Shown piece after piece: positions 1 through 8,287 of a stretch of DNA of 64,000 nucleotides (positions are counted from its first letter, which is position 1; every line of letters begins with the position of its first letter). Origin of the DNA: Prochlorococcus sp. MIT 0604 (lineage in GTDB: Bacteria; Cyanobacteriota; Cyanobacteriia; PCC-6307; Cyanobiaceae); NCBI RefSeq assembly GCF_000757845.1, contig NZ_CP007753.1, positions 1,426,001 through 1,490,000 of the forward strand, in the 5' to 3' direction. Both the position numbers and the translations under genes were made by a program. A model generated the notes under the pieces. It did not search any database, was not told the DNA's origin, and was given only the letters and a program-made list of their open reading frames with translations.

Positions 1-1119
1 AGATAAAAATGGGGCTATTAGTCCGATAATGCCCATTGAACTAAATACAAAGCAAGTTAAATAATATAAAAAAATAAGTATTATACTTAAACCAAATCCT
101 TGGCTTTTAGAAGATCTAATATTTTGTTTAATTCCCAAAGTGCTTCCAATAAGAGAAAAAACGATGCAAGAAAAAGGTAACGTCATCTTTTCATAAATTC
201 TAACTTTCATCTTCCTAGATTCTTTAATATTTCCAGCCATCGCATACATTTCTTCAGCTTTCTTAGCTTCAGAGATTGTCATATTTTTCGCATCATTTGG
301 TATAGCAGCTAACTTGGAAGGACCATTATCTAAAGGGTATTTATAAGTGTCAAATGAAATGGTAGATACTGAACCTTCGTCATTGGTGATAATTATTTCT
401 CCATTACTAAACTCCCAATTATTTAATTGATCAATAAATTTCCCATTATCTGCTGCTATTAAAATTTTTGTCCCTTTTTTAGATAGATCAACAACTGTTA
501 CTTCATACATTACATCATTAAGAAATCTTCTTGCATAAAAAATATGAGTTAAGTGCGAAGAATTATCAATTGGTTTATTAGTATTAGCATCTATTATTGA
601 TCCATATTTCGAGAAAGAAATATTATATTTTCCTTTTTCTGTTTTTATAGATTTACCTATATTATTTTGCATAATATCTGCAGCGACACGATTAGATATT
701 GGTACCAAATTATCATTAAAAATAAAGGTTAGTATTGTCATAAAAAGTGCGAGTGATAAAGATGGCAAAATAATACGGTAGTTATTAATTCCCAGACTTT
801 TTAAAGCTAATATTTCTGAATTTGAGGAAAGATTTCCATAAGTTAATAGGCAGGTAAGCAAAACTGACATAGGAAATGCAAGTACCAAAAAACCAGGTAG
901 GCTCAAGAAAAATATTTTTAAAGCTACAACAATTGGTAGTCCAAACTCAACGATTTTCCGTATCAGATCAAACATCACTCCAACAGATAGTGATACGATA
1001 GTGAAAGCAGAAATCGCAAAAAATAAAATTGGTATTAATTTCGAAATTATCCACCTATCAAGAAGTGGAATTCTTCTAAATGTCGAATTAAATTTTTGCA
1101 AATATTTTATATTTTTCAA
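1..1119 (-). CDS. LptF/LptG-family lipopolysaccharide export permease (partial)
   Basis: The gene reads leftward and runs off the window edge; about 373 residues are visible. A hydrophobic helix follows the N-terminal RRIPLLDRW segment, then a long soluble (beta-jellyroll-like) region, then hydrophobic helices near the left edge, where a GFGLSIILIFLYY stretch is typical of YjgP/YjgQ permeases. In that family the protein forms the inner-membrane part of the Lpt ABC exporter that drives LPS to the outer membrane. I chose the TTG at 1119 because it overlaps the TGA of the upstream gene (TTGA); a second TTG at 1101 is possible. The close coupling to the upstream membrane protein suggests one transcript. 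The family call is secure; LptF versus LptG is not decided. Confidence 0.82.
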   Translation of the reverse strand, partial: MKNIKYLQKFNSTFRRIPLLDRWIISKLIPILFFAISAFTIVSLSVGVMFDLIRKIVEFGLPIVVALKIFFLSLPGFLVLAFPMSVLLTCLLTYGNLSSNSEILALKSLGINNYRIILPSLSLALFMTILTFIFNDNLVPISNRVAADIMQNNIGKSIKTEKGKYNISFSKYGSIIDANTNKPIDNSSHLTHIFYARRFLNDVMYEVTVVDLSKKGTKILIAADNGKFIDQLNNWEFSNGEIIITNDEGSVSTISFDTYKYPLDNGPSKLAAIPNDAKNMTISEAKKAEEMYAMAGNIKESRKMKVRIYEKMTLPFSCIVFSLIGSTLGIKQNIRSSKSQGFGLSIILIFLYYLTCFVFSSMGIIGLIAPFLS

Positions 1120-2858
1120 GAGGAAATTTTTTGGTTAGAAGAAATTACTTCTATTGGGAAGATATATATACTATTAGATCTACTGTATGGATTATCTCTT
1201 TTCCCATAAAGGATAGATTTTTTGTTGTAATTCATTGAATCAAAAAATACATTATTTTCTTGAAAATAAGGATCTTCTATTAATGTAATCCTAACATTTT
1301 TATATTTGGTAATAAGCTCGTCCCCTTTCTTTAAATTTAATGAAAAATTTTCAATCTCTTTTATGCTTTGGGAAACTAAAAGTCTTTTCCCAATAAAATC
1401 AAGTGGGACATATGTATAGGGATCTTTTTTATTATAAGTAGCTCTTATTTCTGAAAAATCATTATATAAATAATGGGTATCACAATCAACTAAAGAAATC
1501 GTATTAGTTTGATTTTTAGCTGCAAACTCTCTGATTTTTATAGGAATTTCATTAATTTTAAGTGGATCAAAACGTAAATAGGATGAATAACATGACACAA
1601 CAACTAAAAATGTGATGCAAATAATTGTTAATAATTTCTTGAAAAGAAAAAATCTCGAAAACTTTTTTTCTAGATCTAAGTAAATTATTTGCAAACCAAC
1701 TGCTACTAAGAAGAAAATATAAGGCTGAATAAATAATGAATGCCTGGTCAACCCAAATGAGAGCTGTCCAAAACAAATCAAAAGAACTATAAATATTAAA
1801 TTTATTATTGTTACATCTAATGCAAATTTTAGTGATTGAGATTTTTTATATGAAATAGAAAATTTTATATTGTCCTTTAATCTTTTATAAACAGTAAAAA
1901 TACACAGAAAAAGTATTATAAATGAATTTGATAATGTAAGAATACTGATCTTAGAATATTGAGGTAAGAAGGCAAATGGAGTGAAAAAGCCTCTATAGTC
2001 AAATGGAATTCTTTGCCCGCTATTAAAAGGTAGAAAAAATATAATTACCAAAAAAAATGTTAAAAAACCTAATTTATTGAATTTAATTAAAGCAATTAAT
2101 TTATCCAATAAGAATTTTCTTCTTGAATTTATTGAAATTAATTTGATTTTAGAAATTCTCTTAAAATAAAAATATAAATTATGAGAAAAAAAATGTACTA
2201 GAGAAGGATAACTTGTAATTAAAGACAAACAAAAACCATATTTTGAAGCCTTATTGTGAAAAAATATTGTTGAAGAAATAGATAATAATGAACCATATAT
2301 AAACCAAATAGAACTCCCCAAATGATATGTATAAGAATTTATAGAATAAAGACCCAACAAGCCAAAAGAACAAATAAAGGATATATATTTTGATATCCCT
2401 AAAAATTTAAGTGATTGATAAAAAAGAAACATCAATAAAATAAAAAAGAATATATTAATAAACGAGGCATATTCATAAAAGTCTCCAAAACTATCAGGTA
2501 AATATAATCCATATACAAAACCTGACAAAGGTGGATATGTCATTTTAAAAGACAAAAAAAGTAGAGATTTAACAAATTCGAAAGGAATTATCTCAGCAAC
2601 TAAGGCTAATAGATATCTAAAAGGAGTAAATATAGAACCTGTTTTCCATATATGACCAATCCAATGCCCTCGCGAAAAAATTGAAGAATCAGTTAAATAT
2701 TTATAAACATCGCTAGAATCACATTCGTGAAAGTGAAATAAAGAAACAATTGAATGATTTATTAACGTTAGAAAAATAAATGTAAAAATTATTATTTTCT
2801 CTTTACTATCAAGGATATTTGTAAGTTTTTTTAAAATAAACAATTGATTAAATTGCAA
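1116..2858 (-). CDS. Large multi-pass membrane protein, possible GT-C-type glycosyltransferase
   Basis: This 580-residue protein has an N-terminal helix (about 24-41), an acidic and aromatic loop starting ECDSSDVYKYLT, then about nine more hydrophobic segments up to roughly residue 440, and a C-terminal soluble domain of about 130 residues. A TYPPLSG segment in the first long loop resembles the YPP region of some GT-C polyprenyl-phosphate-sugar transferases, but I see no clear catalytic signature. It overlaps the LptF/G gene by four bases and lies beside the glycan cluster, which favours an envelope role. The specific enzyme call is weak; the membrane topology is clear. Confidence 0.6.
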   Translation of the reverse strand: MQFNQLFILKKLTNILDSKEKIIIFTFIFLTLINHSIVSLFHFHECDSSDVYKYLTDSSIFSRGHWIGHIWKTGSIFTPFRYLLALVAEIIPFEFVKSLLFLSFKMTYPPLSGFVYGLYLPDSFGDFYEYASFINIFFFILLMFLFYQSLKFLGISKYISFICSFGLLGLYSINSYTYHLGSSIWFIYGSLLSISSTIFFHNKASKYGFCLSLITSYPSLVHFFSHNLYFYFKRISKIKLISINSRRKFLLDKLIALIKFNKLGFLTFFLVIIFFLPFNSGQRIPFDYRGFFTPFAFLPQYSKISILTLSNSFIILFLCIFTVYKRLKDNIKFSISYKKSQSLKFALDVTIINLIFIVLLICFGQLSFGLTRHSLFIQPYIFFLVAVGLQIIYLDLEKKFSRFFLFKKLLTIICITFLVVVSCYSSYLRFDPLKINEIPIKIREFAAKNQTNTISLVDCDTHYLYNDFSEIRATYNKKDPYTYVPLDFIGKRLLVSQSIKEIENFSLNLKKGDELITKYKNVRITLIEDPYFQENNVFFDSMNYNKKSILYGKRDNPYSRSNSIYIFPIEVISSNQKISS

Positions 2859-2949
2859 CTAATACTTTAAAAATAACTTAAAAATACATTGATTCAAAAT
2901 TAATCACTAATTTTTCTAGTTTTTATAAAGTCAAAGATTTATTTATTTG

Positions 2950-3066
2950 ACTCACCCTTTTTATTTGCTTTAACTTTTGGTGAAGTCTAAATTATGGGCG
3001 CTTTATACACCCTGATTTTAATAACATTATGGGGACTATCGCAGAAGTGCTTCAAAATAAATAGTT
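2950..3066 (-). pseudogene. Decayed copy of the tiny membrane-protein gene at 11415-11558
   Basis: Read on the minus strand, this stretch aligns over about 105 bases with the intact 47-codon gene at 11,415-11,558. Shared blocks encode the SPKVK segment, the KAPK/EAPK region and the GTCCCC stretch. Here the start codon is not recognisable, and a CAG codon of the intact gene has become TAG, followed by further changes near the end. A hairpin (GTCAAA/TTTGAC, 2931-2952) sits at its 3' end; the intact copy has a different hairpin in the equivalent place. The rest of 2859-3180 shows no other gene. The two copies bracket the glycan cluster in the same orientation. Confidence 0.62.
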
Positions 3067-3180
3067 TTTAAAGGAATAATGAATAACCAATTTTCATTTG
3101 ATATAAAAAGATTTATAAGGAAATATTAAAATAGAATTTAATTATAAATCTAAGTTAGATAGTAAGGGAATGAATTATCT

Positions 3181-3699
3181 TTAATCTATTCTTAAATCGT
3201 AATTATTCAATATTCTCCATATGTTTAATTCTTCATTAACGTATACCAAAGATATTTTGGATAATAAAATCTTTTTCCTTAGTTTAGGCATTCTTGAAAT
3301 CAAAAGATCTTTCTGGTATTTTTTATGATTCCCATATGCCAGGCTAATATGCGGGTCATAATCATTTTTGCTAGCAAAATTTGATAATTTATAAATATTA
3401 TTTCTTAAATTATTTAATTCTATAGATTTATTCGTTTTTATGAAAAATGATTTAAATTTTTCATCACTAAAATCAAATTTTTCTAAATTTAAAATTATTG
3501 ATTGATTTTTATTACTTAAATTTTTCAGATTATTTAAAAAATCACAACCTAATTTTTCATATGGACCACATATTGTTAAATGGATATCAAACTTTGGGCT
3601 TTTGAGAAATATTTGCACATTATCTCTAATTGAATTTAGATATAAAGTGTCGTTTATGGAAAACTGTCCCCATATCCAATAAGCCTTACTGATCCTCAT
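3181..3699 (-). CDS. 2H-phosphoesterase superfamily protein (cyclic phosphodiesterase / RNA ligase-like)
   Basis: The 172-residue protein carries two H-x-T/S motifs at His40 (HLT, in FDIHLTICGPY) and His117 (HIS, in YDPHISLAYG). This paired spacing defines the 2H phosphoesterases, which act on 2',3'-cyclic or 2'-5' phosphodiester substrates. The sequence around both motifs is closer to plant-type cyclic phosphodiesterases than to LigT, but the substrate cannot be told from sequence. It is transcribed away from the glycan operon, so a link to that pathway is not implied. Confidence 0.75.
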   Translation of the reverse strand: MRISKAYWIWGQFSINDTLYLNSIRDNVQIFLKSPKFDIHLTICGPYEKLGCDFLNNLKNLSNKNQSIILNLEKFDFSDEKFKSFFIKTNKSIELNNLRNNIYKLSNFASKNDYDPHISLAYGNHKKYQKDLLISRMPKLRKKILLSKISLVYVNEELNIWRILNNYDLRID

Positions 3700-3820
3700 A
3701 AGAAAATTTATAACAGTAAAACTTTAATTTCGATTCAAAAATTTTTATTAGAAACATTTAATCACTTAATATACTATTAAATAATTTAATGCCTTATATT
3801 TAAATTATTAATTATTGATA

Positions 3821-4816
3821 ATGTTTAGTGAGATTTTTAAATTAAAAGAACTTTCTACAAAATTAGGTAATGATTTGTCTTTAATACAAGCCAGTGGGGG
3901 TAACACATCAATTAAATTAGGTGGAAAATTATTGGTCAAAGCTTCTGGAAAGAAATTAAAAAATGCATTAAATGAAGATATATTTGTTTCTCTTGATTTA
4001 ATAAAAATAAGAAATGAATTAGCAATAAATAAATCTAAAAAAGAACTTAATTTTAAAAATATTTGTGGCTCAAGTTTAAGAGCCTCCATAGAAACTAGTA
4101 TGCATGCCATCATGCCATATAAGGTTGTTCTCCATACACATTCAGTTGATACAATTGCTATTACCTTATTGTCTAATTCATATAATTATTTAGATAAATT
4201 AATGAAGGATATTAATTGGAAATTTATACCTTATTTCAAACCAGGTATAACATTAGCTAAAGCAATTTCCAAGGAATTTCAAGACAATCCTAATCCTGCG
4301 AATGTTTTGGTTCTTGCCAATCATGGGTTGGTTGTAGGAGAAGAATCAATTCAAAAAGCGGAAGCATTGCATAAAGAAATCATCTCAAGATTAAAACAGA
4401 AACCTAGGAAGCAAATAACTCCAAATATACAAAAATTAAATTCAATAATTAAAAAAATCCCAAATTCAAGACTCCCCACTTTTGAAGTGATACATAGTTT
4501 AGCGACAGATCGACAAAGCTTTAAATATGTACAAAATAATTCTCCTTTTCCAGATCATTTAGTTTTTTGCGGGAGAAAGCCATTAATAATAAATAATGAT
4601 TTCAGTTTTAAAGAAAATACATATGGAATTATTAAAGGACTAGGTGTGGTATTGTTCGAGGATTCGAATATTGCGACAGAGGAAATGCTTAAAGCTCAAG
4701 CAGAAGTCTTCTTGAGAATACCTGCAAACAAAAATATAAATTTTTTATCAGACAAAGATTGTGATGAAATCTTGAACTTAGAATCTGAAAAATATAGAAA
4801 GAAATTGTTTGTTTAA
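3821..4816 (+). CDS. Class II aldolase/adducin-family protein
   Basis: Residues 1-230 form a class II aldolase fold: a substrate-binding ASGGNTS loop (24-30), Glu91, an HTH metal pair at 105-107 and a third histidine in ANHGL (His168). These are the Zn2+ ligands and catalytic acid of fuculose- and ribulose-phosphate aldolases. The C-terminal 100 residues include a second aldolase-like region (CGRKPL, GLGVVLFED), as in longer family members of glycan loci. I start at ATG 3821 rather than TTG 3815. It leads a run of co-directional genes, with the next gene 12 bases downstream, and probably makes or cleaves an unusual sugar or polyol phosphate for a surface glycan. Confidence 0.78.
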   Translation: MFSEIFKLKELSTKLGNDLSLIQASGGNTSIKLGGKLLVKASGKKLKNALNEDIFVSLDLIKIRNELAINKSKKELNFKNICGSSLRASIETSMHAIMPYKVVLHTHSVDTIAITLLSNSYNYLDKLMKDINWKFIPYFKPGITLAKAISKEFQDNPNPANVLVLANHGLVVGEESIQKAEALHKEIISRLKQKPRKQITPNIQKLNSIIKKIPNSRLPTFEVIHSLATDRQSFKYVQNNSPFPDHLVFCGRKPLIINNDFSFKENTYGIIKGLGVVLFEDSNIATEEMLKAQAEVFLRIPANKNINFLSDKDCDEILNLESEKYRKKLFV

Positions 4817-4828
4817 AAAAACATAAAA

Positions 4829-6487
4829 ATGCAAATAATAATACCAATGTCAGGAAAAGGTGAGAGGTTTAAAAAAGCAGGTTATTCGAAGCCTAAACCT
4901 CTTATAGAAATAAACAATAAACCAATAATTGCTCACGTACTAGACATGTTCCCTGGAGAAAAAGATGTGACGTTTATATGTAATCGAGATCATATTGAGA
5001 CAACCAATATGGAAGCTTTGCTAAATCATTATTGTCCAACAGGACGAGTTATTACAATCGAGCCGCATAAATCGGGTCCTGTTTTTGCTGTCTCTAAAAT
5101 CTTTGATTTAATTGATGATAAAAAGCCTACAATTGTAAATTATTGTGATTTTAACTGTTATTGGAATTATGAATACTTTAAAAAATGGCTTTTGAAATTA
5201 AATCCGGATGGATGTATTCCTGCTTATAAAGGATTTCATCCGCATTCACTAGCTGGAAATAATTATGCCTTTATTAGAGAGAAGAACGGATGGATGACAA
5301 AAATACAGGAAAAAAAACCATTTACGAATGATAAGTTAAATGAATTTGCTTCTAGTGGAACCTATTACTTCGCAAACGGGAAAATACTAAAAGATTTTTT
5401 TAAAAAAACCATTGATTCAAATTTGAAAGTGAATAACGAATATTATTGCAGTGTTGTTTATAATTTAATGGTTAAAGAGAGTTTAAAAGTAGCTATATTT
5501 GAACTGCAGCATTTTATGCAATGGGGAACCCCAGATGACCTAAATGAATATTTAAGATGGTCTAATGGATTTACCGCATTAGCGAATTACAAAAACTCAA
5601 AAACTATTTTTCAATCCTCGACTCTAATTCCAATGGCAGGGAAAGGGAGTCGTTTTAAAAAAGAAAACTATAAATTATCTAAACCTTTAATACCGATATC
5701 GGGAATGCCAATGGTTATTCAGGCAGTAAAAAGCCTCCCAAAAACGAATACATACTCTTTCATTGCTTTAGAAAATTTATTTAATAAAAATGATTTAAAA
5801 AAAGTATTAAATTCTAATTTTGAAAATATTAGAATTAAATTATTAAATAAAATAACTGATGGACAGTGTTCAACATGTTTAAGTGCGATAAAAGAAATCC
5901 CCTCTCAGCAACCACTCACTATTAGTGCTTGTGATCATGGCGTCATATTTAAGAATCAAAAATTTCATAAAATGTTTAGTGATAAAAATATAGACATAAT
6001 TGTATGGGTAACAAGAAGTCATCCTGAAGCAATAAGAAGGCCTGAAATGTTTGGTTGGGTACAAGAATCAAATAATAAAATAAATAAAATATCGGTTAAG
6101 AAGCCATTAGGTAATCCTAAAAAGGATCCAATATTAATAGGAACTTTTACATTTAAAAAAGCTTCAATTTTTAAGGAATGTGCACAAAATCTAATCGATA
6201 GAAATGGGAGAGTTAATGGTGAGTTTTACGTGGATAGTTGTATAAATGATGCTTTATTACTTGGATATAAATGCCACGTTTTTGATGTTGATCATTATTT
6301 CTCTTGGGGGACTCCAAATGAACTTAGAACCTTCGAGTATTGGCAATCTTGTTTTCATAAGTGGAAAAGTCATGAATATTCATGGTCCAGAGATCCTTGG
6401 AAAGATAATTTAACTAATGTTTTTGAACCAGAACACTTAAAAGAAATAAATCCCAAATTACCTTTATTCAATAATGCTAAAAAATAA
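4829..6487 (+). CDS. Double-domain nucleotidyltransferase
   Basis: Two complete nucleotidyltransferase domains lie head to tail in 552 residues. Domain 1 starts with MSGKGERF (8-14) followed by KPKPLIEI; domain 2 starts near residue 265 with MAGKGSRF followed by KPLIPI. Each repeats the later GTYYF/GTFTF and HYF/HFMQWGTP landmarks of sugar-1-phosphate nucleotidyltransferases, so the protein probably arose by internal duplication. Such enzymes activate sugar phosphates as NDP-sugars. Both active-site loops look intact, so two activities, or two substrates, are possible. It sits between the aldolase and GtrA genes and overlaps GtrA by 14 bases. Confidence 0.82.
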   Translation: MQIIIPMSGKGERFKKAGYSKPKPLIEINNKPIIAHVLDMFPGEKDVTFICNRDHIETTNMEALLNHYCPTGRVITIEPHKSGPVFAVSKIFDLIDDKKPTIVNYCDFNCYWNYEYFKKWLLKLNPDGCIPAYKGFHPHSLAGNNYAFIREKNGWMTKIQEKKPFTNDKLNEFASSGTYYFANGKILKDFFKKTIDSNLKVNNEYYCSVVYNLMVKESLKVAIFELQHFMQWGTPDDLNEYLRWSNGFTALANYKNSKTIFQSSTLIPMAGKGSRFKKENYKLSKPLIPISGMPMVIQAVKSLPKTNTYSFIALENLFNKNDLKKVLNSNFENIRIKLLNKITDGQCSTCLSAIKEIPSQQPLTISACDHGVIFKNQKFHKMFSDKNIDIIVWVTRSHPEAIRRPEMFGWVQESNNKINKISVKKPLGNPKKDPILIGTFTFKKASIFKECAQNLIDRNGRVNGEFYVDSCINDALLLGYKCHVFDVDHYFSWGTPNELRTFEYWQSCFHKWKSHEYSWSRDPWKDNLTNVFEPEHLKEINPKLPLFNNAKK

Positions 6488-6875
6488 AAAAAATAAAGAA
6501 TTACTAAAATATATTTTTGTAGGTTTATCAACGGTTCTTATTGATTTTCTTATCTACAAATTTTTAATAAAATTTATTGTTATTTATTTAGCCAAAACCA
6601 TAAGCTTTTTATCTGGAACCTTTTTCTCATACCAATTAAATAGAACTTGGACTTTTAAATCAGGTAAAAAAACATTATCACAATTTATAAAATACCTAAT
6701 TATTCACATAACTAGTTTGGTACTAAATGTATTTATAAATTCATTACTTCTTAATACATTTTCTAAGAATTATTTTTTGAGTTATGAAGTTTCTTTTTTA
6801 ATAGCTACGCTATTATCAGCTATTTATAATTTTTTATTTATTAAATTTTTTATATTTAATAATACCAGAAATTAA
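6474..6875 (+). CDS. GtrA-family membrane protein
   Basis: 133 residues with four predicted membrane helices and the GtrA pattern: KYIFVGLSTVLIDF near the N-terminus, then SYQLNRTWTF, where the N-R-x-W/F-T-F core is a hallmark of the family. GtrA-like proteins are thought to help move polyprenyl-linked sugars across the membrane for surface polysaccharide modification. The start overlaps the end of the nucleotidyltransferase gene, which implies translational coupling. Confidence 0.82.
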   Translation: MLKNKKNKELLKYIFVGLSTVLIDFLIYKFLIKFIVIYLAKTISFLSGTFFSYQLNRTWTFKSGKKTLSQFIKYLIIHITSLVLNVFINSLLLNTFSKNYFLSYEVSFLIATLLSAIYNFLFIKFFIFNNTRN

Positions 6876-6938
6876 TATTAATCTTTGATTGAAGAACTTC
6901 ACAATTAAAATAACATTAATTCAAGAAATTTTATTAAT

Positions 6939-7670
6939 TTGAAAAAACTTTCTGTCATATTGCCTTGTTTTAATGAATCAAGAAATCTTCCTTATGTACT
7001 TGAGAAATTTGGCAAAGTTATAAATAGGGATGATATTGAATTAATTGTTGTAGATAATGGCTCTGAAGATAATACTCTGAAAATATTAGAAGAACTAATT
7101 CCAAAATACTCTTTCGCTAAACTTGAAAAAGTTAAAGTTAACAAAGGATATGGTTATGGAATTAAATCTGGTTTAAAGGTAGCGCAAGGAAAATATTTAT
7201 CTTGGACACACGCTGATATGCAAACTGACCCCTATGATGTAATTAAAGCACTTAATTTAATTGAAACTTTTAGCTCAAGAGATAAATTATTTATTAAAGG
7301 GAAAAGAAAAGGAAGACCATGGAGTGATGAATTTTTTACAATAGGAATGTCTTTTTTTGAAAGCATTTTACTCTTAACACCTTTATGGGACATAAATGCT
7401 CAACCTAATATGTTCTCAAGAGAGTTATTTGATAATTTAAAATGTGCACCAGATGATTTTTCATTTGACTTGTTTTATTATTATTTGGCAGTTAAAAAAA
7501 ACTATAAAATAATTCGTTTTGAAGTTAGTTTTAAGAAGAGATATTATGGGCAATCTAGTTGGAATTTTAATTGGTTATCAAAGATCAAGTTTATAGCAAG
7601 AACTGTTAAATTTACATTTAAACTTATTTTGAAGATCAATTTTAGTAATAAACTAAATTATAAGATTTAG
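6939..7670 (+). CDS. Family 2 glycosyltransferase (dolichyl-phosphate-sugar synthase-like)
   Basis: 243 residues with a GT-A fold: SVILPCFNESRNL at the start, VVDNGSEDNT for nucleotide binding, and HADMQTDP as the DxD-type metal site. The QSSWNF motif in the C-terminal part is typical of dolichyl/undecaprenyl-phosphate mannose synthase-like GT2 enzymes. Membrane helices are absent, so a separate flippase such as GtrA next door would fit. The start is TTG at 6939. Likely role: loading a sugar onto a polyprenyl phosphate for the membrane glycosyltransferase downstream. Confidence 0.83.
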   Translation: MKKLSVILPCFNESRNLPYVLEKFGKVINRDDIELIVVDNGSEDNTLKILEELIPKYSFAKLEKVKVNKGYGYGIKSGLKVAQGKYLSWTHADMQTDPYDVIKALNLIETFSSRDKLFIKGKRKGRPWSDEFFTIGMSFFESILLLTPLWDINAQPNMFSRELFDNLKCAPDDFSFDLFYYYLAVKKNYKIIRFEVSFKKRYYGQSSWNFNWLSKIKFIARTVKFTFKLILKINFSNKLNYKI

Positions 7671-7692
7671 GTTTGATCAATAGAAATAAAAA

Positions 7693-8280
7693 ATGTTAGT
7701 TATACACCATAGAAGAAATACTATAAATTCATTAAAGGCTGTTAATTCCCACTTAGGAGTTGAGGTTGATATTAGAAGTTTTGGAAGTAAATTAATTATA
7801 AATCATGATCCTTTCAAAGAATCTATAAATTTTGAAGATTGGCTAATCCACTATAAACACAAATTATTAATTCTTAATGTCAAGGAAGAGGGTTTAGAGG
7901 AACCTTTAATTCTTTTGATGAAAAAGTATAAAATAAACAATTTCTTTTTTTTAGATCAATCATTCCCCTTTCTTATAAAAACAATCTTTATTGGAGAGAG
8001 AAGAACATCTATAAGGGTCTCTGAATATGAATCAATTGAAACTGCTCTAAAACTGAGTGGGAAAGCTGAATGGGTTTGGGTGGATTTTTTTAACTATTTT
8101 CCTCTTGATTATGAAAGTTTTTTAAAACTAAAAGAAGCAAGATTTAAACTTTGCCTTGTTTCTCCTGAACTTCAAGGGCATTCTTATAAAAAAGTTGATC
8201 ATTTAAAAAATGAAATAAAAAAAATGAAAATTAATTTTGATGCAGTTTGTACTAAAAATCCAAATCTTTGGAATGGATGA
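7693..8280 (+). CDS. Glycerophosphodiester phosphodiesterase-like protein
   Basis: The 195-residue protein shows the GDPD landmarks in order: His5/His6 with Arg8-Asn9-Thr10, then Glu24-x-Asp26-x-Arg28, then NHDP with His38. In the family these coordinate metal and act on glycerophosphodiesters. It is shorter than the usual 240-300 residues, mainly in the C-terminal half, but ends with an AVCTKNP element like the terminal substrate segment of GDPDs. Within this operon it may trim or transfer a glycerophosphate decoration. Catalysis is plausible but unproven. Confidence 0.68.
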   Translation: MLVIHHRRNTINSLKAVNSHLGVEVDIRSFGSKLIINHDPFKESINFEDWLIHYKHKLLILNVKEEGLEEPLILLMKKYKINNFFFLDQSFPFLIKTIFIGERRTSIRVSEYESIETALKLSGKAEWVWVDFFNYFPLDYESFLKLKEARFKLCLVSPELQGHSYKKVDHLKNEIKKMKINFDAVCTKNPNLWNG

Positions 8281-8287
8281 ATAACTT

